In this document: one piece after another, positions 23,620-35,657 of the stretch
Layout of the letters: each line of letters opens with the position of its first letter
Position numbering within the stretch: position 1 is the stretch's first letter
Assembly (NCBI RefSeq): GCF_033949425.1
Contig: NZ_JAXAVX010000001.1
Span: forward strand, 62,001 to 126,000
Length of the DNA stretch: 64,000 nucleotides
Origin: Patulibacter brassicae
Lineage (GTDB): Bacteria > Actinomycetota > Thermoleophilia > Solirubrobacterales > Solirubrobacteraceae
Direction of reading: 5' to 3'
Notes under the pieces: model-generated
What the model was told of the DNA's origin: nothing
What the model saw: only the letters and a program-made list of their open reading frames with translations
Database searches by the model: none
Position numbers and translations under genes: made by a program

Positions 23620-24603
23620 ATGCCCCGTACCGCGATCCGCGTGACCCCGCTGGCCGCGACGCTCGCCGTCGCGGCGATCGCGCCGGCCGCCGCGCCCGCG
23701 GCCAAGGCGCCCGCCGTCACCGCGCCGTCCGTGAAGACCGGCCTCTCCGGCTCGCTGACCCCGCAGAGCGCGACCCTCACCGGCACGGTCGACCCGAACG
23801 GCGCATCCACGCGCTACTGGTTCGAGTACGGCACGACGTCGAAGCTCGGCAAGCGCACCGATACGGCGACCGTCGGCGGCACCGACCCCCTCGCCGCGAC
23901 CCGCGGCGTCACCGGCCTGCGGTCGGCGACCACGTACCACTACCGCCTGGCCGCGCGGAACAAGAAGGGCACGCGCCGCGGCGCGATCCGGACCTTCAAG
24001 ACGAAGGTCCAGCCGCTCGGCTTCAGCGTCGCCGCCAACCCCGCCGGCTTCGGCTTCGGGGACGCGACGGTCATCGCCGGCACGCTCGGCGGCACCGGCA
24101 GCACCGGCCGCCAGGTCCAGCTGCAGGCGAACCCGTGGCCGTACGCCGGGTACCAGGACGTCGGGAACGTCCAGCTCACCTCGGGCGAGGGCGCGTTCGC
24201 GTTCCCGATCCTCGGGCAGTCGATCAACACGCGGTACCGCGTGCGCACGACGGGCAAGGACCCGGTCCTGAGCGCCGAGGTCCAGACCGCCGTGGCGCCC
24301 GCCGTGAACACCGTCGCCTCGGATCGCAGCGTCCGTCGCGGCACGAGCGTCCGCTTCAGCGGCAAGCTCCGGCCCGCGAAGGTCGGCGCGACGATCTACG
24401 TCGAGCGCGAGGTCCGCGCGGGCGTGTGGCGCCGCTCGGCGGAGACCGCGACCGTGGCGTCCGAGGACCAGGCCTACACGCGCTTCTCGGCCCGCGTGAA
24501 GGTCAACAAGACGAGCCGCTACCGCGTCCGCGTCGTCGTCGCCGACCAGAGCCTCGGGATCACCGAGGGCACGCCGATCCGGATCCGCGCGACCCGCCGC
24601 TGA
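23620..24603 (+). CDS. Secreted beta-sandwich (fibronectin-III-like) protein
   Basis: 327 residues. A signal peptide covers about 1-28 (VTPLAATLAVAAIAPAAAPA). The first domain (about 38-128) is a fibronectin-III-like module: ATLTGTVDPNGASTRYWFEY, then GLRSATTYHYRLAARNKKGT. The second half contains further beta-rich repeats with IAGTLGG, VQLQANPWPY and, near the end, SVRFSGKLRPAKVGATIYVER. Such NG-x-x-T-x-Y-x-FEYG modules are common in secreted Thermoleophilia proteins of unknown function. The ribosome site GAGGAGGA (23608-23615) fixes the ATG. Confidence 0.75.
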   Translation: MPRTAIRVTPLAATLAVAAIAPAAAPAAKAPAVTAPSVKTGLSGSLTPQSATLTGTVDPNGASTRYWFEYGTTSKLGKRTDTATVGGTDPLAATRGVTGLRSATTYHYRLAARNKKGTRRGAIRTFKTKVQPLGFSVAANPAGFGFGDATVIAGTLGGTGSTGRQVQLQANPWPYAGYQDVGNVQLTSGEGAFAFPILGQSINTRYRVRTTGKDPVLSAEVQTAVAPAVNTVASDRSVRRGTSVRFSGKLRPAKVGATIYVEREVRAGVWRRSAETATVASEDQAYTRFSARVKVNKTSRYRVRVVVADQSLGITEGTPIRIRATRR

Positions 24604-24684
24604 GCCCGGCTCGCGGGCGGCGCGCCGGGTGGCGCGTCGCCCGCGCCGCGCGCCGCCGGGCGGCGTGCCACAATCCGCCACCCG

Positions 24685-24757
<73 letters not shown>

Positions 24758-24863
24758 TCGCCCACCGCCACCGTCGTCCCCGACGCGCGGAGGGCCGCGG
24801 CGCGGTCCGTGGACCGCGCGACGCGCGCGTCGTCGCGGGCCGGTCCACCGACCAGGCCCGCCC

Positions 24864-25856
24864 GTGAACCTCGACCTCCTCTTCGTCGGCACCGGCGGCT
24901 CGGCGCCCACGGCCCGCCGCGGCCTCCCGTCGACGCTCGTGCGCCGGGGCGGCGAGCACGTCCTCGTCGACTGCGGCGAGGGCACCCAGCGCCAGCTCAT
25001 GCGCGCCGGCGGGCTCGTCGAGCTCGACCTCGTCCTGCTCACGCACCTGCACGCCGACCACTGGCTCGGCCTGCCGGGGATGCTGAAGACGTTCGACCTG
25101 CGCGAGCGCTCGGCACCGCTCACCGTCGCCGGCCCCGAGGGCACGGCCCGGGCGCTCGGCGACCTGCTGCGGATCACCGGGGGCGTCCGCTACCCGCTGG
25201 AGATCCTCGAGCTCGCCGGGGGGGCCCAGCTGCGGCGCGACGGCTGGACGGTCCACGCGCTCGACGTCGAGCACCGGACGCGCGCCCGCGGCTACGCGCT
25301 CGTCGAGGACGTGCGCCCCGGCCGCTTCGACCCCGACGCCGCCCGCGCCCTCGGCGTCACGGAGCCGCGCGACTTCGGCCGGCTGCAGCGCGGCGAGACG
25401 GTCGGGGCCGTGCGCCCCGAGCAGGTGATGGGGGAGGCACGGCTCGGGCGCAAGGTCGTGCTCTCCGGGGACACCCGCCCGTGCGACGCGATCCGGCTGG
25501 CGGCCCACGGCGCGGACGTCCTGGTGCACGAGGCGACGTTCACGAGCGTCGAGCGCGCCCGGGCGCGCAAGACCGGCCACTCGACCGCCGCGCAGGCCGC
25601 CGAGCTCGCCGCCGAGGCCGGGGTCCGGCTGCTGGCGCTGACGCACCTCTCGGCCCGCCACCGGCCCTCCGAGGCGCTGGAGGAGGCGCGCGCGATCCAC
25701 GCGGGGACCGTGCTGCCGCGGGACTTCGACGTCGTCGAGATCCCGTTCCCCGAGCGGGGGACGCCCGAGCTGCGCCCCGGCGCGGGACGCACGCGCGCCC
25801 CGGCCGGCGGCGCGGGCGGTCTCGACGACCCGGACGCCGAGCCGCGCGACGGCTGA
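24864..25856 (+). CDS. rnz: Ribonuclease Z (tRNA 3'-processing metallo-beta-lactamase)
   Basis: 330 residues. The N-terminus LDLLFVGTGGSAPTARRGLPS is typical, the metal motif THLHADHWLGLPG lies near residues 59-71, and later ligands are in VVLSGDTRP, LVHEATF, GHSTAAQAAELAAEAG and LTHLSARH. RNase Z cuts pre-tRNAs after the discriminator base so that CCA can be added. The residues between 190 and 205 fit the exosite region but were not examined closely. The last 30 residues are disordered. The GTG start has no strong ribosome site. It lies just after a tRNA gene that lacks CCA, its own substrate class. Confidence 0.9.
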   Translation: MNLDLLFVGTGGSAPTARRGLPSTLVRRGGEHVLVDCGEGTQRQLMRAGGLVELDLVLLTHLHADHWLGLPGMLKTFDLRERSAPLTVAGPEGTARALGDLLRITGGVRYPLEILELAGGAQLRRDGWTVHALDVEHRTRARGYALVEDVRPGRFDPDAARALGVTEPRDFGRLQRGETVGAVRPEQVMGEARLGRKVVLSGDTRPCDAIRLAAHGADVLVHEATFTSVERARARKTGHSTAAQAAELAAEAGVRLLALTHLSARHRPSEALEEARAIHAGTVLPRDFDVVEIPFPERGTPELRPGAGRTRAPAGGAGGLDDPDAEPRDG

Positions 25857-25925
25857 CGGCGGCGGTCGGGAGGCCGCGTGGCGCCGCTCGGTGCGCTCCG
25901 TCACGACCGACGCCGTCGCCGCTGC

Positions 25926-25931
25926 TAGGGT
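25926..25931 (+). promoter_or_regulatory. -10 box of the pyr operon
   Basis: TAGGGT; transcription would start near 25938 and give a leader of about 45 nt that contains the PyrR hairpin. Confidence 0.5.
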
Positions 25932-25949
25932 CAGCGGCGGTTCGTTAAG

Positions 25950-25971
25950 CCGGTCCCGTGAGGCCGGGACG
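25950..25971 (+). promoter_or_regulatory. PyrR-binding hairpin in the pyr leader
   Basis: The sequence TCCCGTGAGGC (25954-25964) fits the PyrR-binding consensus UCC-N-G-N-GAGG-Y, here held between paired GTCCCG (25953-25958) and CGGGAC (25965-25970). PyrR binds such loops with UMP/UTP and lowers expression. The element is only 11 nt from the chosen pyrR GTG, so translational repression is more likely than attenuation; no terminator is visible. Confidence 0.75.
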
Positions 25972-25981
25972 ACCGCTCCCC

Positions 25982-26566
25982 GTGTCCGAGACCACCGTCC
26001 TCGACGGCGACGACCTGTCGCGCACGCTCGCCCGGATCGCCCACGAGATCGTGGAGCGGCACCCGGACCCGTCCGAGCTCGTCGTCGTCGGCATCCACAC
26101 GCGCGGGGCGGTCCTCGCCGCCCGGCTCCAGCGGCGCCTCAGCGAGCTGCTGGACCGCGAGGTCCCGCTCGGCGACCTCGACATCGCCTTCTACCGCGAC
26201 GATCTCGCGACCCGCGGCGCCGGGGGCGCCGACCCGGCCGGGCCGGTGATCCACGCCACGCACCTCGACGCCGTGCCGGTCGAGGGGGCCTCGGTCGTGC
26301 TCGTCGACGACGTCCTCTACACCGGACGCACGATCCGGTCGGCGATCGAGGCGATCTTCGACTACGGCCGGCCCGGGCGGGTGCAGCTCGCCGTCCTCGT
26401 CGACCGCGGCCACCGCGAGCTGCCGTTCCGCGCCGACTACGTCGGGAAGAACCTGCCGACCGCCACCGCCGAGCGCGTGAACGTCCGGCTGGAGGAGGTC
26501 GACGGTCGCGACGAGGTCGCGATCGAGCGCGGCGACGCCCACCCCGACGACCCGGAGGCGCGCTGA
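25982..26566 (+). CDS. pyrR: Pyrimidine operon regulator / uracil phosphoribosyltransferase PyrR
   Basis: 194 residues with the type I phosphoribosyltransferase fold: N-terminal VLDGDDLSRTLARIAHEIVE, GIHTRGAVLAARLQ, and the PRPP loop VVLVDDVLYTGRTIRSA near residue 105. It binds pyr mRNA leaders and may have weak uracil phosphoribosyltransferase activity. I take the GTG at 25982 rather than the in-frame GTG at 25958, because the latter lies inside the PyrR-binding hairpin. The stop overlaps the pyrB ATG by one base. Confidence 0.93.
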   Translation: MSETTVLDGDDLSRTLARIAHEIVERHPDPSELVVVGIHTRGAVLAARLQRRLSELLDREVPLGDLDIAFYRDDLATRGAGGADPAGPVIHATHLDAVPVEGASVVLVDDVLYTGRTIRSAIEAIFDYGRPGRVQLAVLVDRGHRELPFRADYVGKNLPTATAERVNVRLEEVDGRDEVAIERGDAHPDDPEAR

Positions 26567-27504
26567 TGCGGCACCTGCTCTCGATCGAGGACCTCGACCG
26601 CGCGGCGATCGAGCGGATCTGCGACCGCGCCGCGTCGTTCGCCGAGGTCGCCGACCGGCCGATCAAGAAGGTCCCGGCGCTCCGCGGCCGCACGGTCCTG
26701 AACCTCTTCTACGAGTCCTCCACGCGCACCCGCTCGAGCTTCGAGCTGGCGGCGAAGCGGCTCTCGGCGGACGTCGTGAACTTCGCGGCGTCCGGCTCGT
26801 CGGTCGAGAAGGGCGAGTCGCTGCGCGACACCGTCCAGACGCTCGCCGCGCACCGCCCGCACGCGATCGTCGTGCGCACGCCGTGGGCCGGCGCGTCGCA
26901 GCTCATCACGAAGTGGACCGACGCGGCGATCGTCAACGCCGGCGACGGCCAGCACGAGCACCCGACCCAGGCGCTGCTGGACGTCTACACGCTGCGGTCG
27001 CGGCTCGGCTCGCTCGACGGCCTGCGCGCCTGGATCGTCGGCGACGTCCGTCACAGCCGCGTCGCCCGCTCGCTCGTGCTCGCGCTGCAGACGATGGGCG
27101 CGAAGGTCACCGTCTGCGGACCGCCGACCCTCATCCCGCAGGAGTTCGACGTCCTGGGGTGCGAGGTGCGCTACTCGCTCGACGGCCTGCAGGAGGCCGA
27201 CGTCGTCTACACCCTGCGGATGCAGCACGAGCGGATGCGCCAGGCCTGGGTGCCGTCGCTGCGCGAGTACGCCGCCGTCTACCAGATCGACGCCCGCCGC
27301 CTGGGCCCCGACCAGCTGCTCATGCACCCCGGTCCGGTGAACCGCGGCGTCGAGCTCGCCGGCGACGTCGTCGACGGTCCGCGGTCGCTGATCCTCGACC
27401 AGGTGCGCGCCGGCGTGCTGGTGCGGATGGCCGTCCTCTACGAGGTGCTGGCCGCCACCCCCGCCGTCGCGCCCGATGCCCTGACCCCGGAGGTCGCCCG
27501 ATGA
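26566..27504 (+). CDS. pyrB: Aspartate carbamoyltransferase catalytic chain
   Basis: 312 residues, normal for PyrB. The carbamoyl-phosphate motif STRTRSSFE is near residue 51; HRPHAIVVRTPWAG, GQHEHPTQALLDVYT and the aspartate-loop region LLMHPGPVNRGVEL all fit. It catalyses carbamoyl phosphate plus aspartate to carbamoyl aspartate, the first committed pyrimidine step. There is no pyrI here, so the enzyme is probably an unregulated trimer or associates with PyrC. The stop and the pyrC ATG overlap (ATGA). Confidence 0.96.
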   Translation: MRHLLSIEDLDRAAIERICDRAASFAEVADRPIKKVPALRGRTVLNLFYESSTRTRSSFELAAKRLSADVVNFAASGSSVEKGESLRDTVQTLAAHRPHAIVVRTPWAGASQLITKWTDAAIVNAGDGQHEHPTQALLDVYTLRSRLGSLDGLRAWIVGDVRHSRVARSLVLALQTMGAKVTVCGPPTLIPQEFDVLGCEVRYSLDGLQEADVVYTLRMQHERMRQAWVPSLREYAAVYQIDARRLGPDQLLMHPGPVNRGVELAGDVVDGPRSLILDQVRAGVLVRMAVLYEVLAATPAVAPDALTPEVAR

Positions 27505-28847
27505 GCCTGCGCCCCCTCGTCTGGTCCGGCGGGCCGGAGACCGACGCCGACCTGCTGATCCGGCACGCCCACGTGCTCGATCCCAACGACGGCATCGACG
27601 AGCCGGCCGACGTCCTCGTGCGCGGCGGCGAGATCGCGGAGATCGGCGCGCCCGGCTCCGTCGAGCCCGGCCCCGGCGTCGAGATCGTCGAGGGCGAGGG
27701 CCGCCATCTCTTCCCGGGCTTCGTGGACCCGCACGTCCACCTCCGCACGCCCGGCCAGGAGCACAAGGAGGACCTCGAGTCCGGCACGCTCTCGGCGGCC
27801 GCCGGCGGCTACTGCGCCGTGGTGGCGATGCCGAACACCTCACCCGTCGTGGACTCGGCGTCGCTCCTGGGCTCGCTGCGCGAGGCCGCGCTGCGGAGCG
27901 CCCGGATCCCCGTCGGCTTCACGGCGGCGATCACCCGCGGCCTGCAGGGCGACGAGCTGACCGAGATGGCCGAGCTGCGCGCCGCCGGCGCCGTCGGCTT
28001 CACCGACGACGGTCGCCCCGTGACGAGCGCCGGCGTCCTGCGTCGCGCGATCCAGTACCAGCGCCTCGCGGGCGGCGTCATCGCGCTGCACGAGGAGGAC
28101 CCGACGCTCTCGGCCGGCGGCTCGATGCGCGAGGGCGCCGTCTCGGCCCGCCTCGGCCTGCCGGGCATCCCGAGCCTCTCGGAGTCGACGATGGTCGCCC
28201 GCGACGCCGCGATCGCCGGCTACGAGGGCGGGCGGGTGCACTTCCAGCACCTCTCGGCCGTCGCCTCGATCGAGGCGCTGCGCGCGGCGAAGGAGAAGGG
28301 CTACCGCGTCAGCGGCGAGGCCTCCCCGCACCACCTGCTGCTGACGCACGACGCCGTCCGCGAGCTCGACACCTCGATGAAGATGAACCCGCCGCTCGGG
28401 TTCGAGGAGGATCGCCAGGCCCTCATCGAGGGCCTGCGCGACGGCACCGTCGAGTGCATCGCGACCGACCACGCGCCGCACGCGCCGGACGAGAAGGACG
28501 TCCCGTTCGAGCAGGCCCCGATGGGCACGACCGGGCTCGAGTCCGCGTTCGCCGTCGTCTACACCGAGCTCGTGCGCCCCGGCGTCCTGCCGCTGGCCAC
28601 CGTCGTCCAGCGGCTCGTCGCCGGCGCCGCGCTCATGGACCTCGAGACGCCGACCATCGCGGTCGGCGAGCGGGCGAACCTCGCGCTCGTGGACCTCGAG
28701 CGCGAGTGGACGGTCGGCGAGCACGGCTACGTGAGCCGCTCGCGCAACTGCTGCTTCGACGGCCGCCGCGTCCGCGGGCGCGTGCTGCTGACGGTCGCCG
28801 ACGGCGGGGTCGCGCACACCGACCCCGCCCTGGGCGCGACCGCCTGA
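27501..28847 (+). CDS. pyrC: Dihydroorotase, class I
   Basis: 448 residues. Metal-binding DPHVHLRTPG near residue 79 opens the amidohydrolase barrel, followed by AMPNTSPVVDS, VHFQHLS, SGEASPHHL and the catalytic ATDHAPHAPDEK late in the barrel. It closes carbamoyl aspartate to dihydroorotate. Both metal-site His pairs and the catalytic Asp are visible, so this looks active rather than a structural pseudo-DHOase. It is translationally coupled to pyrB. Confidence 0.95.
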   Translation: MSLRPLVWSGGPETDADLLIRHAHVLDPNDGIDEPADVLVRGGEIAEIGAPGSVEPGPGVEIVEGEGRHLFPGFVDPHVHLRTPGQEHKEDLESGTLSAAAGGYCAVVAMPNTSPVVDSASLLGSLREAALRSARIPVGFTAAITRGLQGDELTEMAELRAAGAVGFTDDGRPVTSAGVLRRAIQYQRLAGGVIALHEEDPTLSAGGSMREGAVSARLGLPGIPSLSESTMVARDAAIAGYEGGRVHFQHLSAVASIEALRAAKEKGYRVSGEASPHHLLLTHDAVRELDTSMKMNPPLGFEEDRQALIEGLRDGTVECIATDHAPHAPDEKDVPFEQAPMGTTGLESAFAVVYTELVRPGVLPLATVVQRLVAGAALMDLETPTIAVGERANLALVDLEREWTVGEHGYVSRSRNCCFDGRRVRGRVLLTVADGGVAHTDPALGATA

Positions 28848-28876
28848 CCCCTGTCCCGGAGGACCGGATCACCCTC

Positions 28877-30118
28877 ATGACCGCCGCATCGGACGACCTG
28901 CGCCCCGCCTACCTGCTGCTGGAGGACGGCACCCGCTTCGACGGGCTCGCCTGCGGCGCCGCCGTGGACGCCACGGGGGAGGTCGTCTTCACGACCGGCA
29001 TGGCCGGCTACCAGGAGTCGGTCACCGACCCGTCCTTCGCGGGGCAGCTGCTCGTCTTCACGTATCCGCAGATCGGCAACTACGGCGTCAGCGGCTCGGC
29101 GATGGAGTCCGACCGGATCCACGTCCGCGCCGTGATCATGCGCGAGGCGGTGAACCACGACGACGCGCCGGCGGCCGAGCAGGGCTGGCTGGACTGGCTG
29201 CGCGACTGCGGCGTGCCGGCGATCACCGGCGTCGACACGCGAGCGCTCACCCGCCACCTGCGCGACACCGGCGCGATGCGCGGGGGGCTCTTCGCCGGCG
29301 ACGTGCCGACGGAGCAGGCGGCGGCCGCGGTCGCCGCCGAGCCGCCGATGGCCGGCCAGGACCTCGCGTCGACGGTGACGCCGGAGCGGGCCGAGATCGT
29401 CGGCGCCGAGAACGACGGGCCGCTGATCGCCGCGCTCGACACCGGCATCAAGCGGTCGATCGTCTCCGAGCTCGTCCGCCGCGGCGCGCGCGTGCGCCTG
29501 CATCCCCTGAGCGACGGTCCCGCCGCGGTCCTCGAGGGCGATCCCGACGCCGTCTTCCTCGCCAACGGCCCCGGCGACCCCGGCGCCGTGCCGCACGTCG
29601 TCGAGACGATCCGCGAGCTCATCGGGCAGAAGCCGATCTTCGGCATCTGCATGGGCCACCAGCTGCTCTGCCAGGCGGTGGGCCTGGAGACCTACAAGCT
29701 GCCGTTCGGCCACCGCGGCGGCAACCACCCGGTGAAGGACCTCACCACCGGTCGGGTGGAGATCACCTCCCAGAACCACGGCTTCGCGGTCCAGACGCCG
29801 GACGGCACGGGCCGGATCGACGGCGACGAGCCGGTGCGCTGGGAGACCGACTTCGGCCCCGCGCAGCTGAGCCACCTGAACCTCTACGACCGCACCGTCG
29901 AGGGGCTCGTCCTGCCCGAGGCCAACGCCGCCACGGTCCAGTACCACCCGGAGGCGGCGCCCGGCCCGAACGACGCCCACTACCTCTTCGACCGGTTCCT
30001 CGACCAGATCGGCAAGCGAGACGGCGCCCCGCCCTCCCTCGCCGGGATCACGAAGCAGACCGGCGACGCGGCCGCGAGGGCCGCGGGCGTGACCGGCGAC
30101 GACGAGGCCGCTCGGTGA
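28877..30118 (+). CDS. carA: Carbamoyl-phosphate synthase small (glutaminase) subunit
   Basis: 413 residues. The N-terminal CarA domain has TGMAGYQESVTDPSF and TYPQIGNYG. The class I amidotransferase domain has the nucleophile in FGICMGHQLL and the His/Glu partners in VQYHPEAAPGP, with TSQNHGFAV between. It hydrolyses glutamine and passes ammonia to CarB. The GGAGGA at 28858-28863 is 13 nt from the ATG, rather long but the best site present. The C-terminal 40 residues are variable. Confidence 0.96.
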   Translation: MTAASDDLRPAYLLLEDGTRFDGLACGAAVDATGEVVFTTGMAGYQESVTDPSFAGQLLVFTYPQIGNYGVSGSAMESDRIHVRAVIMREAVNHDDAPAAEQGWLDWLRDCGVPAITGVDTRALTRHLRDTGAMRGGLFAGDVPTEQAAAAVAAEPPMAGQDLASTVTPERAEIVGAENDGPLIAALDTGIKRSIVSELVRRGARVRLHPLSDGPAAVLEGDPDAVFLANGPGDPGAVPHVVETIRELIGQKPIFGICMGHQLLCQAVGLETYKLPFGHRGGNHPVKDLTTGRVEITSQNHGFAVQTPDGTGRIDGDEPVRWETDFGPAQLSHLNLYDRTVEGLVLPEANAATVQYHPEAAPGPNDAHYLFDRFLDQIGKRDGAPPSLAGITKQTGDAAARAAGVTGDDEAAR

Positions 30119-30164
30119 GCGCGGCCGACCGCCTGCAGATCGACCTCGACCCCCGGAGCGCCTG

Positions 30165-33374
<3,210 letters not shown>

Positions 33375-33379
33375 CGCGC

Positions 33380-33422
33380 GGACGACCGGTCCGGCCGCGG
33401 CGGCACCCGGCGCGGGTCGTCC
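33380..33422. terminator. Inverted repeat between convergent carB and pyrD
   Basis: GGACGACC (33380-33387) pairs with GGTCGTCC (33415-33422) around a GC-rich interior. There is no T run; it is placed to end both convergent transcripts. Confidence 0.4.
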
Positions 33423-33467
33423 GGCGCGGCGGCGGGCCCGCGCCCGCGCTCGCTCGCGGCGGCCGGC

Positions 33468-34526
33468 TTACCGGCCGGCGCGGGCGACGGCGCGGTCGAT
33501 CCGGCGCACGAGCCCGGGCCCGCGGTAGACCATCGCGGTGTAGAGCTGCAGCAGGCTCGCGCCCGCGTCGAGCATCCGCAGCGCGTCGTCGGGCGAGCCG
33601 ATGCCGCCGACCCCGATCACCGGCAGGCGACCGCCGGTCTCGGCCACCACCCGCGCGACGACCTCGCGAGCGCGCTCGCGCAGCGGCCGCCCGCTGAGGC
33701 CTCCCGCCTCACCCGCCAGGGGCGCGTCCGCGCCCGCCAGGCCGGCCCGGCCGATGGTCGTGTTCGTGGCGATGAGCCCGGCGACGGCGTGCGCGTCGCA
33801 GACCTCGAGCAGCTCGTGGATCGCCGCGTCGTCGAGGTCGGGGGCGATCTTCACGAGCAGCGGCACGGGGGACGCGTCGCCCGCGAGGGCGACCGCCTCC
33901 TCGCGCAGTCCGCCGACGAGCTCGTCGAGCGCGGCCCGGTCCTGCAGGCCGCGCAGGCCCGGCGTGTTCGGCGAGCTCACGTTGATCGCGACGTAGTCGG
34001 CGAAGGGCGCGAGCAGCCGGAGCGAGCGACGGTAGTCCTCCAGCGCGTCCTCGACGGGGGTCGCCTTCGACTTGCCGAGGCTCACGCCGAGCGGGGCGCC
34101 GAGCGGCCCGAGCTGCCGCAGCCGCGCGGCGAGCGCCGCGGCGCCGCGGTTGTTGAAGCCCATCCGGTTGATGACGGCCTCGCTCTCCGGCAGGCGGAAG
34201 AGCCGAGGGCGCGGGTTGCCGGGCTGGGGGAGGGCGGTGACGGTCCCGACCTCGACGAACCCGAAGCCCAGCGCCGTCCACGCGGGGAGGGCCGAGCCGT
34301 CCTTGTCCGCGCCGGCGGCGAGCCCCAGGACGCCCGGGAAGCGGACCCCGAAGACGGTCCGCGGGGTCCGCGGTCCGCACGCCTGGGAGATCGCATGCAG
34401 CAGCGCCGGTCGTCGCGACAGCCGGGCGAGCCCGGCCACGGTCCGGGCGTGAGCGACCTCGGCGTCGCCTCCGCCGAGGGAGAAGAGCAGCGGGCGGACC
34501 GTTCGCTCGTACAGCACGGGCGACAT
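33468..34526 (-). CDS. pyrD: Dihydroorotate dehydrogenase (quinone), class 2
   Basis: 352 residues. The N-terminal amphipathic region (LYERTVRPLLFSLGGGDAEVAH) is the membrane/quinone-binding extension of class 2 enzymes. FMN-barrel motifs include GLAAGADKDG, VEVGTVTALPQPGNP, INRMGFNN, the catalytic-Ser loop NVSSPNTPGLR, LVKIAPDL, ATNTTI and the C-terminal IGVGGIGSPDDA. It oxidises dihydroorotate to orotate with quinone as acceptor. It faces carB tail to tail instead of sitting in the pyr operon, so it escapes the leader's PyrR hairpin. No convincing promoter was seen. Confidence 0.95.
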   Translation of the reverse strand: MSPVLYERTVRPLLFSLGGGDAEVAHARTVAGLARLSRRPALLHAISQACGPRTPRTVFGVRFPGVLGLAAGADKDGSALPAWTALGFGFVEVGTVTALPQPGNPRPRLFRLPESEAVINRMGFNNRGAAALAARLRQLGPLGAPLGVSLGKSKATPVEDALEDYRRSLRLLAPFADYVAINVSSPNTPGLRGLQDRAALDELVGGLREEAVALAGDASPVPLLVKIAPDLDDAAIHELLEVCDAHAVAGLIATNTTIGRAGLAGADAPLAGEAGGLSGRPLRERAREVVARVVAETGGRLPVIGVGGIGSPDDALRMLDAGASLLQLYTAMVYRGPGLVRRIDRAVARAGR

Positions 34527-34662
34527 CGTGCCACGGGCGCCGTACGCACCGACGGCCGCCGCCGCCGCGCCGCGGGCCCGACCTCCGCTCCACGTCCCTT
34601 GACCTCGACTTCAGGTCGAGGTGAGTTGCCGAACACGGCCCGCGCCGGCGCCGATCGGGGGG

Positions 34663-34668
34663 TAGACT
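34663..34668 (+). promoter_or_regulatory. -10 box of mihF-gmk
   Basis: TAGACT, 9 nt before the mihF ATG with no ribosome site. Confidence 0.5.
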
Positions 34669-34677
34669 CGCCGACCG

Positions 34678-35031
34678 ATGTCGTCCCCGGCCAACGCTCC
34701 GTCCAAGTCCTCCGTCACCACTCCGGAGCGGTCGCTCAACCAGCGACTGGACGCGCTGCAGCGCGCCAACGAGGTGCGGTCGAAGCGGGCGGCGCTGAAG
34801 CGGGACCTGAAGTCCGGACGGCAGTCGATCGATCGGCTCCTCGAGTCGCCGCCGGAGTGGCTCGAGACGGCGAAGGTCATGGACATGCTCTTGGCCGTTC
34901 CGAAGTACGGGCGCGTCCGCGCCGGGAAGATCCTCGCCCAGTGCCGGATCTCCGCGTCGAAGACGATCGGCGGCCTCACGCCGCGCCAGCGCGCCGAGCT
35001 CGTCCAGGCGCTCCGGCAGCCGCGCGGCTGA
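34678..35031 (+). CDS. mihF: Integration host factor, actinobacterial type (mIHF)
   Basis: 117 residues. A disordered N-terminal 20 residues precede the conserved helical core: RANEVRSKRAALKRDLKSG, LLESPPEWLETAKVMDMLLAVPKYGRVRAGKIL and the C-terminal RISASKTIGGLTPRQRAEL with a helix-two-turns-helix DNA-binding part. mIHF is a small nucleoid protein essential in mycobacteria and not homologous to E. coli IHF. The order mihF-gmk-rpoZ-coaBC is a conserved actinobacterial arrangement and supports the call. gmk starts 9 nt after the stop. Confidence 0.93.
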   Translation: MSSPANAPSKSSVTTPERSLNQRLDALQRANEVRSKRAALKRDLKSGRQSIDRLLESPPEWLETAKVMDMLLAVPKYGRVRAGKILAQCRISASKTIGGLTPRQRAELVQALRQPRG

Positions 35032-35040
35032 CCCCGGGCG

Positions 35041-35610
35041 GTGGCGCGCGTCTTCGTCATCACCGGTCCCTCGGGGGTCGGCAAGGGCACGCTTATCCGT
35101 CGCCTCCGCGCGGCGGTGCCGGAGCTGCGCCTGAGCGTCTCCGCGACGACCCGCGCGCCGCGCGCGGGCGAGCAGGACGGTCGCGACTACTGGTTCCTCG
35201 ACGAGGAGACCTTCCACCGGAAGGTCGAGGACGGGGAGTTCGTCGAGCACGCCGAGTACGCCGGCCGCCGGTACGGCACCCTGCGGTCCGAGCTCGAGCG
35301 CCATCTCGCCGCCGGCGCGCCCGTCGTGCTGGAGATCGAGGTCCAGGGCGCGCAGCAGATCCGCGGGACGATGCCCGAGGCGGTCCAGGTGTTCGTCGCG
35401 CCGCCGAGCTTCGACGTCCTGCGCGAGCGGCTCGCCGGTCGGGGGACCGACGACCCCGAGGTCATCGAGCGCCGGCTCGACGTCGCCCGGGGCGAGCTGC
35501 GCCAGCAGGAGCAGTTCGACCACCTGCTGGTCAACGACGACCTCGACGCGACCACCGAGCGGCTCGTCGGGATCGTGCGCGAGCAGCTCGCGACCGCCAC
35601 GGCCGGCTGA
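35041..35610 (+). CDS. gmk: Guanylate kinase
   Basis: 189 residues. P-loop GPSGVGKGTLIRRL at residues 9-22, GMP-binding SVSATTRAPRAGEQDGRDYWF and EIEVQGAQQIR, lid region VFVAPPSFDVLRERLAGRGTD. It phosphorylates GMP to GDP, feeding GTP and (p)ppGpp pools. The GTG start is 9 nt after mihF and the two are probably one transcript. All key residues are present. Confidence 0.96.
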   Translation: MARVFVITGPSGVGKGTLIRRLRAAVPELRLSVSATTRAPRAGEQDGRDYWFLDEETFHRKVEDGEFVEHAEYAGRRYGTLRSELERHLAAGAPVVLEIEVQGAQQIRGTMPEAVQVFVAPPSFDVLRERLAGRGTDDPEVIERRLDVARGELRQQEQFDHLLVNDDLDATTERLVGIVREQLATATAG

Positions 35611-35644
35611 GGGCGCCGGGCCGGGACGCCGCGGTGCGGCCCGC

Positions 35645-35650
35645 TACACT
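35645..35650 (+). promoter_or_regulatory. -10 box of rpoZ
   Basis: TACACT with 7 nt to the ATG; leaderless pattern. Confidence 0.5.
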
Positions 35651-35657
35651 GGCTTGG

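Noticed and set aside
25958..25981. Earlier GTG start for pyrR
   Set aside because: It lies inside the PyrR-binding hairpin and would add residues not typical of PyrR.
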